From the NCBI GenBank assembly GCA_003506275.1, contig DOBD01000037.1, positions 1 through 6,410 of the forward strand: 6,410 bases of DNA. Reading direction: 5' to 3'. The DNA is from Bacteroidales bacterium (GTDB lineage Bacteria; Bacteroidota; Bacteroidia; Bacteroidales; UBA1402). The notes beneath the pieces are model-generated. The model searched no databases. It worked only from the letters and a program-made list of their open reading frames with translations, and was not told the DNA's origin. A program made the position numbers and the translations under genes. Positions 1 through 6,089 of this stretch are shown one piece after another (positions within the stretch are counted from its first letter, which is position 1; the number at the start of each line of letters is the position of its first letter).

Positions 1-186
1 CCAGATGGTGGCCCTGGCTTTGGCACACAGGCTGTCCTGGCCTTCTTTCTTCTGAATGAGTTCCAGGTAACAATGGCCGGAAAAATGCACCTTGCATTCA
101 CTGATTTCAGCCTGTACCCAGTATGTCCCAGGCATCTGATGTCTGAGATTGGTACGTACGAGTTGGTTAAGTTCTTGTAAGGTCAT
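1..186 (-). CDS. xseA: Exodeoxyribonuclease VII large subunit, N-terminal part (runs off the left edge)
   Basis: Exonuclease VII (XseA plus several XseB) degrades single-stranded DNA to oligonucleotides in the cytoplasm, in repair and recombination. Only the first 62 codons are in the window. They read MTLQELNQLVRTNLRH at the start, then WVQAEIS (residues 23-29), a SGHCYLEL segment (36-43) and an AKARATIW segment (55-62). These match the N-terminal OB-fold, nucleic-acid-binding domain of XseA, whose hallmarks are the W-V-x-x-E-I-S and S-G-H-x-Y motifs. The ATG at 186 is chosen because it places the conserved L-N-x-L-V motif at the usual distance from the N-terminus and no nearby upstream ATG exists in frame. 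It begins 17 bases after the ispF stop, so it is probably co-transcribed with ispF. The nuclease domain lies outside the window. XseB often follows in other genomes, but that cannot be seen here. Confidence 0.93.
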   Translation of the reverse strand, partial: MTLQELNQLVRTNLRHQMPGTYWVQAEISECKVHFSGHCYLELIQKKEGQDSLCAKARATIW

Positions 187-203
187 GGCCTTTATGAAAA
201 GCC

Positions 204-680
204 CTACCGCTTGATGAGCACAACGGCAGAGGCGGCATAGCCTTCCTCCCGCCCTACAAAGCCCAGCCGTTCGCTGGTGGTAGCTTTGATGGAAACAGCA
301 TCGGGGGTTATGCCCAAAATGGTAGCCAGGCAATCCTGCATGGCCGGAATATGTGGATTGAGTTTGGGACGTTCGGCTGCAACCGTGGCGTCTACGTTGC
401 CCACGGTCCACCCTTTCTCGGCCAATAACTTGACGGTACTGTCCAGCAGGCGTTTACTATCAATGCCTTTATAGGCAGGATCGGTATCAGGGAAATGATG
501 ACCAATATCACGCAAGCCGGCAGCACCCAGCAAGGCATCACAAATGGCGTGAATCAAGACGTCTGCGTCAGAATGCCCCAACAGGCCTAGCTCATGGTCC
601 AGCCTGATGCCACCAATCCAGAGCTCACGCCCGGTAACCAGTGCGTGGACATCGTATCCGTATCCGACCCGTATATCCAT
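204..680 (-). CDS. ispF: 2-C-methyl-D-erythritol 2,4-cyclodiphosphate synthase
   Basis: This MEP-pathway enzyme converts CDP-methylerythritol 2-phosphate to the 2,4-cyclodiphosphate with release of CMP, on the way to isoprenoids such as menaquinone and undecaprenyl phosphate. It is cytosolic, and known family members are homotrimers with active sites at subunit interfaces. At 158 residues it has the standard length. The metal ligands are visible as D10 and H12 (GYGYDVH) and H44. The GHSDAD segment (35-40) and the D58-I-G plus FPDTD (63-67) segment form the substrate loop. The AERPKLNPHI segment (102-111) and TTSERLGFVGR (134-144) complete the nucleotide and phosphate pocket. No key residue appears missing. 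It starts 15 bases after the porV stop and xseA follows after 17 bases, so it sits inside a tightly packed gene string. There is no functional link to PorV; the grouping is probably only transcriptional. Confidence 0.99.
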   Translation of the reverse strand: MDIRVGYGYDVHALVTGRELWIGGIRLDHELGLLGHSDADVLIHAICDALLGAAGLRDIGHHFPDTDPAYKGIDSKRLLDSTVKLLAEKGWTVGNVDATVAAERPKLNPHIPAMQDCLATILGITPDAVSIKATTSERLGFVGREEGYAASAVVLIKR

Positions 681-695
681 GATGGTGACGGTCCA

Positions 696-1808
696 TTATT
701 TATCCAACAGCATGCGGATGCCTTCCATGTCGAAGGCCAGTGAAAAACGCAGGGTACCATCCAAGGGGTTGCTTTGAGCTTGGGAGACCAGGTAGGATGC
801 ATCCAGCCTGAGCATGCTCATCTTGAAACCGGCACCAAAGGTGAAAAATTTACGGTTGCCCTTGTATTCGTGTTCGAAATAATAACCGCCACGGACGAAG
901 AATTGGTCGTTGTAGGCATATTCAGCGCCCACAGACCAGTAGATTTCCTGTAATTCTTCCTTGAAGCCGTTAGGAGCATCATTGAAAGAAGTGAAGAGAG
1001 CCTGGATGGAGGATATGCCTTCCCCGTTGTCCAAGGAATCCTGTGGGGTAGGCACCAGCAACTTGTTGACATCGGCCGAGAAGCGTAGCACGTTGTAATC
1101 GTCCATGGGGTAATTCACAGAGGCTCCGAGACGTAAATTGGCTGGCAGGAAGTAATAGTTGTTGCCACCATCATAGGAAATCTTGCTACCGATGTTCGAC
1201 ACATTGAAACCCAAGGCCACCGAACCCCGCTCCCGTCCGAAATAGACGGGCGTATTGTAGTAGCCGGCGATATCAGCGGAAAAGGCGTTGCCGGCAGGAT
1301 CGTCACCGCTCATCAAATCGGACAAGATGTAGCGCAGGGATACCCCCATGGAAAAGCGTTCGGACAACAAGCGAGAATAGGCTACGTCCAACTCCATTTC
1401 ATAGGGACGGATGGAATAACCCGGGTCATCGAGCATGCTGCGCAAAATCACCTCGCCCAGGGAAAAATAGCGCATGGAGGCACTCAATGACTGGATGTCA
1501 TCGAGCTTGTAATAGCCCATCAGGGAGGTGAGGTTGATGTCGGTTGAAAGTTTCGCCAACCAAGGCGTATAGGATAAGGCGAAACCGGCTGTATTCTCTA
1601 TGAAGGCATATTTGGATGGGTTCCAATACTGTGAATAGACATCGGGTGTGGTGGCTGCACCCAAGTCGCCCATACCGCTGGCAACAGCGTCGGGGGAAAC
1701 ACCCAGCGAATACACAGAGCTTTGTATGGGGTTGTAGGTATCTTCAGCCAGGACAGGCAAAGCCGTTCCCAGGGTACACATCATCAAAACAACAAGGACT
1801 TTCTTCAT
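696..1808 (-). CDS. porV: Type IX secretion system outer-membrane shuttle protein PorV (LptO)
   Basis: PorV is a FadL-like outer-membrane beta-barrel of the T9SS. In studied species it collects cargo bearing a C-terminal sorting domain from the translocon (SprA/Sov) and delivers it to the PorU attachment complex. The product from the ATG at 1808 is 370 residues. Residues 1-21 are a signal peptide (MKK, hydrophobic core, VLA before E22). The conserved N-terminal block follows: a Y-x-x-I-Q-S-like segment (25-30), then SGMGDLGAATTPD (44-56) and YWNPSKYAF (61-69). The rest alternates hydrophobic and polar residues with many Y, F and G, as in a barrel of about 14 strands. I reject the longer reading from 1901 because its 31 extra residues would bury the signal peptide and overlap the end of porU. 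A charged stretch, EGIRMLLDK, follows the last probable strand (RFSLAFDM). It lies 61 bases after porU and 15 before ispF; a -7-like box upstream could give it its own promoter. PorQ is a paralogue, but adjacency to porU favours PorV. Confidence 0.95.
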   Translation of the reverse strand: MKKVLVVLMMCTLGTALPVLAEDTYNPIQSSVYSLGVSPDAVASGMGDLGAATTPDVYSQYWNPSKYAFIENTAGFALSYTPWLAKLSTDINLTSLMGYYKLDDIQSLSASMRYFSLGEVILRSMLDDPGYSIRPYEMELDVAYSRLLSERFSMGVSLRYILSDLMSGDDPAGNAFSADIAGYYNTPVYFGRERGSVALGFNVSNIGSKISYDGGNNYYFLPANLRLGASVNYPMDDYNVLRFSADVNKLLVPTPQDSLDNGEGISSIQALFTSFNDAPNGFKEELQEIYWSVGAEYAYNDQFFVRGGYYFEHEYKGNRKFFTFGAGFKMSMLRLDASYLVSQAQSNPLDGTLRFSLAFDMEGIRMLLDK

Positions 1809-1835
1809 AGTAACAACAATTGACGCATTAGCGGA

Positions 1836-1843
1836 CAAACATA
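1836..1843 (-). promoter_or_regulatory. Candidate Bacteroidetes -7 promoter box upstream of porV
   Basis: On the minus strand this reads TATGTTTG, an exact match to the Bacteroidetes sigma-70-type -7 consensus TAnnTTTG. It lies in the 61-base porU-porV gap. It would start a transcript with a leader of roughly 20-25 bases before the porV ATG. The partner -33 TTTG element is not at the expected spacing: the nearest upstream TTTG (1856-1859) leaves only 12 bases instead of about 19-21. The box could therefore be a weak promoter or a chance match. Confidence 0.4.
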
Positions 1844-1846
1844 CGT

Positions 1847-1876
1847 ACAATAACTCAAACCTCCTCGTTTTATTGT
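1847..1876. repeat. 7-bp inverted repeat across the porU stop codon and the porU-porV gap
   Basis: The arms are ACAATAA at 1847-1853 and TTATTGT at 1870-1876 on the plus strand, perfectly complementary and separated by 16 bases. The right arm includes the porU TAA stop (1870-1872). The stem is all A/T except one G-C pair and the loop is long, so it would be a weak RNA hairpin and not a convincing intrinsic terminator. It sits just upstream of the -7-like box, so a protein-binding palindrome is also possible. No known operator is recognised. Confidence 0.3.
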
Positions 1877-4800
1877 GGCAAAACCTGGATTTTTTCGGCA
1901 ATCATGGACTCGCCACCGGTGGCATCCGTCACCTGTACACGGCACAGGTAGACGCCCCCAGGCACTTTCCGACCCTTGGTATCCGACAGGTTCCATTCGA
2001 GCACATCGCTCTGCCACTGGCCGGCCTGCATGGTGGTGGATTCCTCCCAGCAGCGTTGTCCCATCAAGCTCAACACCGTCATTTTGACAGTCACTGGCAC
2101 GTCCGGTCGGTTGTGGTTGAAGCGGAAGAGGTAGCGGTCTGCTTGGCGGACAGCCACCAGGTTACTCAGCATGGGATCTTCACCTGGCTTAACGGTAAAC
2201 GTCAGGTGTTGAATGGAGGCGTTGTTCTGGACATCCCAAGCCCTGAAACTCAGATGGTGTCGACCAGGGGTCAACGTGGGTAAGACAAATTGCACCGAAC
2301 CGGCGTTGTAACTGCCCACATCGGCCGTATAGTAACTGTTGAGTGAATAAACCTGCTGAGGATCCTCGTCGATGATCAATTGGAAATCATGACCGATACC
2401 ATGACCGGAGGTATTCAGTCCTCCCTCATCGCTGACCTTGGCAATCAGAGTGGGACGTTCGTTCACGGCTTGTTTGGGTGTCCAGGTCGTATCGTTGAGG
2501 AATAGCCTGATAGAGGGTCCCGTCGTGTCTGGTGTCACCTGAGCATAGGTACCACCCAGGGCAAACTGATCGAAATACCCGTGACCTTCGTTAAGGCTGG
2601 CATTGTCACACACATACAAATTGATGCGTCCCTGTTTGTAGGAATATTGAATATCCTTGGGTACGACGAAGGAAAAACGGAATCGACCGTTGACCACACT
2701 GTCCTTGCCCGAAAAAAGCACCTTGGTCCTGTCGTAATACGTGAAGATATCGGCTCCGTTGCTACCCAGGGTTTTAACCTGCGTGGGGGCATCCAGCACG
2801 GTGGGATGGACCAATCCGTTGAAGGTTTCTGCGAAACGGCCATCTTCCGCATACACCTCGCCTTCCACGGTGACAGTCTGGAGGGCTTGAAACGTATCGA
2901 TGGCCGTAGAAACAGGCTTACCGTTGACATGGGTTACCTTGACTGCGTACTCAGGATAGGCCAATTTCATGGCCGGATCGCCAATCAGCGCGAAACTCAG
3001 CTTGTTCCTATCATTACGCATCACATCGGAACGCTTGGTGAGGTACATGATCTCGCCCAAGGTGTTCCGTTTACCATTGCGGCGGGAGAAAATGTTATCG
3101 GTAAACCGCTGGTTGAGCACAAAATTGTTGGATGAATAGACGATGCGGGTAGTGGTAAACAGGGCGATGGCACCACCCATGGGATTCAAGAACACGGTTT
3201 CACCACCGGATTCGTCGGGGGCATCGTAACGGGTGAAGTCACACGTAGCTGTCACCCATAGGGGCAAGCAACTGTTCACCATCTCCTTGGCCATACGTTG
3301 CGTCAGGATTTTCTCTTCTGCCCACTCAGTGGTGGATCCATGACCCGTGTAATTAACCATGAGCAAGCCCATATCCAACAATTCCAAAAAGTGGTTGGAG
3401 CCGTCGGGGATGGTTAATCCGGAAGCCTGGCTGATCTTTTTATACGCATCCACATAAATGCGGTTGACCATGAACTGGGGAAAAATAATTTCCACGGAAG
3501 AGGCCAGCGATTCGGCTTGCGAGGTATGGGTGTTGCCATCGCCATCGTCAGCCAGGTAAAGCAGTCGGTTCTTCCAGGGGCCTTTCCGCTTGTTCTTCAT
3601 GTAGTTGAGCGTCTTGTCCACCACATCCTTGGCTTGTTGTACGGTGTGTACAGGAAAACGACCGATGCCAATATCCAGTCTGGCTGTAGCAAGGTTTGCA
3701 CCTTCGTTGTCGTCAAGAAAACCAAAATAATCGTCGGTCACAAAAGAGAGGGTACCATCCAGACTTTCTACCGACTGGTAGGTAAGCAATCTGTTGGATT
3801 TCAGGGAACTATTGGCAAAAGCCGAAGAAACCATCCGGTTATCGTACACTCCTCCGCCAAACAACAGCAGGTAGTCGGGTAGTTCAGCCTCATTGGTCGC
3901 CCTGTCATAGAACAACTTCATCATGCGTCGATAAGCTGTTGCATCGGGTGTACCTGATGAAAATTCGTTGTACACCTGTTCAGGTGTGACCAACAGGACA
4001 CTCAGTCCATCCATGTCCGTATGAGCTTGAGCCAATCGCAACGCCTGTTCCCGAAAAGCCGGCGGGACGATGATGACCATATCGGGTTGATGCGTGTGGA
4101 TGTTTTGATTGGGAACACTGCCTTCGATAGCGGGTTTGGGAATGTTGCCATCCAGATTGACGCAGGCATACTCCCTTAACGTGGCTGTGGAAGCCACAAA
4201 GCGGAAGGTGCTGCCTTCCAGGTTGCCTTCCATAAGGGTCATACCCACCGGATCGGTCACATCAAAGACCAGGGTGTTCGAGCTGGCTTGAGCCAGTTGG
4301 AAGGTGGCTACCCCACCCACTTCCACGCTACCCGGATCCCTGAAGGTGTAAGGCGTGTTGGTTGCCTTGAGGGGCCTGCGCAGGTTCAGTTGGATAAAAT
4401 TCAGGTAAGCCCTGGGGGTAGATGCGTTGCCGTACGGCATATATTCCACGTCTACCTTGACGGTGGGGCTGGTCGGTCTGAACGTGATGGTTCGGCTGGA
4501 AGACGATCCATAGGTATAGTTTTGTGAGTTGGCTGTGTTGAGGCCGGCCATCGACAAAGGGCTCATTCTTACCCCGTTCACATGGACGTTGGCGTAACTG
4601 GTCGCCGAATTGTACGCTGCGGCCTCGATGAGCAAGGTGGACAAAGCCGTTGTATCGATGTCGTCTACAGTGAAGCTGAACGATTGCCTGGGATTGGTGT
4701 ACAGATCTTCTCCATACAATTCCCTGCCCGTACCGCTGTTTTTTACCAATTCTCCCATGTTGATCAGTTCCTTCTCGTGCAACAACAGATCGGTGTAGGT

Positions 4801-5394
4801 GCTCACTGTCCGGTTGGGTGTCAAGGTGGTGTTGGTACGCTGAGCCTGCAAGCTGCCTTCGGCGCGTTCGCCCAAAAAGTAGTAAGCCTTGTCAGAATAA
4901 TGGTTACGCGTCCTCGTCAACAGCGAATAGTTGCTGTTAGGCGACCAGGATACGGGACCCTGAGCATAGAAAAGCAGGTAATCTCCGCTGTTGAAAACAC
5001 CGTCAGAACCAGTCACTTTCCAAAGGGGAACGGGAGGCAGATCATCCATGTAATCGCCCTTGCTGAAATCCTCTGACAAAAGCTTTCCTCCATATCCGTA
5101 AACCTGCACCTTGGCTGGATTAACACCCAACTTGACAATGTCCTCGTAGGTTAATCGGTAGATACCCGATTGTGTTACACTGAGCTTACGCCATTTCCCC
5201 GTAGCCAGTACGGACTGTGACGCATAGGTTTGTCCTGCCTTGAGTGAGGGAAACGTTTGCGGGATTGTGCTTGCCGCGTTGAGGGCTGTGCGCCATTTAC
5301 CGGCCTCCCATTCGATAACGCGGGGGGCGGCTGCTTGACTGACAGGGATCAACAGCAACACAAACAAACAACAAGCAAGCAAACGTTTGGGCAT
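1870..5394 (-). CDS. porU: Type IX secretion system sortase/signal peptidase PorU (gingipain-like C25 cysteine protease)
   Basis: PorU is the surface-exposed T9SS protease that removes the C-terminal sorting domain (CTD) of cargo proteins and, in P. gingivalis, links them to anionic LPS. The product is 1174 residues. Residues 1 to about 21-23 are a signal peptide (MPKRLL, hydrophobic core, SQAAA). A PorU-type N-terminal domain spans about 55-180 (GIYRLTYEDI, VYGYGGKLL, DYLLFYAQGPVSW). The caspase-like C25 domain covers roughly 437-810. Its catalytic histidine is H685 in NYTGHGSTTEW and its cysteine is C718 in WVTATCDF. Their spacing of 33 equals that of gingipain RgpB (H211 and C244). The IGIGRFPV segment (575-582) and IGDPAMKLAYPEY (804-816) are further family marks. 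Beta-sandwich regions (about 817-1070) precede a type-A-CTD-like end (about 1076-1174) with PGGVYLCRV and a terminal AEKIQVL. The ATG at 5394 is preferred over one at 5466 because the latter adds 24 residues ahead of the signal peptide and overlaps the upstream gene. The LACC at residues 6-9 is too early for a lipobox. porV follows after 61 bases. Confidence 0.97.
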   Translation of the reverse strand: MPKRLLACCLFVLLLIPVSQAAAPRVIEWEAGKWRTALNAASTIPQTFPSLKAGQTYASQSVLATGKWRKLSVTQSGIYRLTYEDIVKLGVNPAKVQVYGYGGKLLSEDFSKGDYMDDLPPVPLWKVTGSDGVFNSGDYLLFYAQGPVSWSPNSNYSLLTRTRNHYSDKAYYFLGERAEGSLQAQRTNTTLTPNRTVSTYTDLLLHEKELINMGELVKNSGTGRELYGEDLYTNPRQSFSFTVDDIDTTALSTLLIEAAAYNSATSYANVHVNGVRMSPLSMAGLNTANSQNYTYGSSSSRTITFRPTSPTVKVDVEYMPYGNASTPRAYLNFIQLNLRRPLKATNTPYTFRDPGSVEVGGVATFQLAQASSNTLVFDVTDPVGMTLMEGNLEGSTFRFVASTATLREYACVNLDGNIPKPAIEGSVPNQNIHTHQPDMVIIVPPAFREQALRLAQAHTDMDGLSVLLVTPEQVYNEFSSGTPDATAYRRMMKLFYDRATNEAELPDYLLLFGGGVYDNRMVSSAFANSSLKSNRLLTYQSVESLDGTLSFVTDDYFGFLDDNEGANLATARLDIGIGRFPVHTVQQAKDVVDKTLNYMKNKRKGPWKNRLLYLADDGDGNTHTSQAESLASSVEIIFPQFMVNRIYVDAYKKISQASGLTIPDGSNHFLELLDMGLLMVNYTGHGSTTEWAEEKILTQRMAKEMVNSCLPLWVTATCDFTRYDAPDESGGETVFLNPMGGAIALFTTTRIVYSSNNFVLNQRFTDNIFSRRNGKRNTLGEIMYLTKRSDVMRNDRNKLSFALIGDPAMKLAYPEYAVKVTHVNGKPVSTAIDTFQALQTVTVEGEVYAEDGRFAETFNGLVHPTVLDAPTQVKTLGSNGADIFTYYDRTKVLFSGKDSVVNGRFRFSFVVPKDIQYSYKQGRINLYVCDNASLNEGHGYFDQFALGGTYAQVTPDTTGPSIRLFLNDTTWTPKQAVNERPTLIAKVSDEGGLNTSGHGIGHDFQLIIDEDPQQVYSLNSYYTADVGSYNAGSVQFVLPTLTPGRHHLSFRAWDVQNNASIQHLTFTVKPGEDPMLSNLVAVRQADRYLFRFNHNRPDVPVTVKMTVLSLMGQRCWEESTTMQAGQWQSDVLEWNLSDTKGRKVPGGVYLCRVQVTDATGGESMIAEKIQVLPQ

Positions 5395-5419
5395 GGGAAA
5401 CGGTATTATTGCTAGAACG

Positions 5420-5436
5420 GAAAACAGGGCGTTTTC
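5420..5436 (-). other. Small hairpin in the gap ahead of porU
   Basis: On the minus strand GAAAAC, loop GCCCT, GTTTTC forms a perfect 6-bp stem just after the stop codon of the FAH-family gene and about 25 bases before the porU ATG. With one bulged C the pairing can extend two more base pairs (5417-5438). No run of T follows, so it is not a standard intrinsic terminator. It might slow polymerase, protect a transcript end or affect porU translation, or it may mean nothing. Confidence 0.3.
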
Positions 5437-5441
5437 GTATG

Positions 5442-6074
5442 TTACTTCACCCTCAAGTCCAGGCATTTACGAGCCTCTAAAAAGCCTTCCAGGTGGTCAC
5501 CTACGGCTAAAGAGCCTATACCTGAGGGTGTTCCCGTGTAAATCAGATCCCCTGTCTTAAGGGTATAAAAGCGTGAAACGTATTCGATGATGTCGTCAAC
5601 GGGAAAAATCATATCGGCCGTATGGCCTTGCTGCACGCTTTCTCCGTTACGCAACAGACTGAACCGGATATCCTGGATGGGGCCCAACGTTTCCATAGGC
5701 ACAAAACTGCCCACCACGGCCGATTGGTCGAAGCCCTTGCACAGTTCCCAGGGCTTTCCTTCACTGCGGAGCCTCTTCTGCAAGTCCCTGGCCGTCAAGT
5801 CCAAACCGACAGTAACGGCATCGTAGTACCGGTGAGCATACTTGGCAGCGATGCTTTTCCCCAGGCGGTTGATGCGAATCACCAACTCGGTCTCGTAATG
5901 AATGGCCGAATTGAAATCGGGCAGGAAAAAGGGCATGTTGGCAGAAGGCCGTTTCTCAGTGGCTTCAAGCAGGGAAGAATCGGGTTTGCTGAAAATGACA
6001 GGTTCCTGTGGGACGGGATTACCCAGTTCCTTCAGGTGTTCGCGGTAGTTCATACCGACGGCAAGAATCTTCAT
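5442..6074 (-). CDS. Fumarylacetoacetate hydrolase (FAH) family protein, single-domain FAHD1/YcgM type
   Basis: A cytosolic, metal-dependent enzyme of the FAH superfamily, whose members hydrolyse, decarboxylate or tautomerise small keto acids such as acylpyruvates, oxaloacetate and catechol-breakdown intermediates. The 210-residue product is one catalytic domain without the N-terminal extension of true fumarylacetoacetases. The metal ligands are E61 and E63 in HYETEL and D92 in GLDLTARD. K113 lies in a CKGFD segment (112-116), and GTPSGIG (181-187) forms the substrate loop. Near the N-terminus NYREHLKE gives H13 and E16, the H-x-x-E pattern seen in FAHD1-type acylpyruvases and oxaloacetate-acting enzymes. 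That pattern favours such a role, but the substrate cannot be decided from sequence. No catechol-degradation genes are next to it. It starts 15 bases after the rex stop, suggesting co-transcription, and ends 47 bases before porU. Confidence 0.94.
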   Translation of the reverse strand: MKILAVGMNYREHLKELGNPVPQEPVIFSKPDSSLLEATEKRPSANMPFFLPDFNSAIHYETELVIRINRLGKSIAAKYAHRYYDAVTVGLDLTARDLQKRLRSEGKPWELCKGFDQSAVVGSFVPMETLGPIQDIRFSLLRNGESVQQGHTADMIFPVDDIIEYVSRFYTLKTGDLIYTGTPSGIGSLAVGDHLEGFLEARKCLDLRVK

Positions 6075-6089
6075 AAGGTTGTGTTTAGG

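Noticed and set aside
1873..2283. Plus-strand open frame of 136 codons opposite the end of porU
   Set aside because: It lies wholly antisense to the well-supported porU end, resembles no family I recognise, and has no promoter or start context. It is a shadow of the coding strand.
2581..3135. Plus-strand open frame of 184 codons inside porU
   Set aside because: It is antisense to the conserved PorU region and has no recognisable domain. Long antisense frames are expected from the codon bias of a 3.5-kb gene.
4582..5076. Plus-strand open frame of 164 codons inside porU
   Set aside because: It is antisense to the PorU N-terminal half, with no recognisable motif and no neighbouring gene on that strand.
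5368..5379. LACC near the PorU N-terminus, considered as a lipoprotein signal
   Set aside because: The cysteines come before the hydrophobic core (residues 8-9), whereas a lipobox cysteine must follow it. A normal signal peptidase I site (SQAAA) fits.
5361..5385. Low-complexity CAAA/CAAG repeats, considered as a phase-variation tract
   Set aside because: Each unit is present only about twice and is interrupted. The tract simply encodes the Leu/Cys-rich core of the PorU signal peptide.
6075..6089. Rex operator between rex and the FAH-family gene
   Set aside because: The 15-base gap has no TTGTGAA or TTCACAA half-site, and the other gaps have none either.
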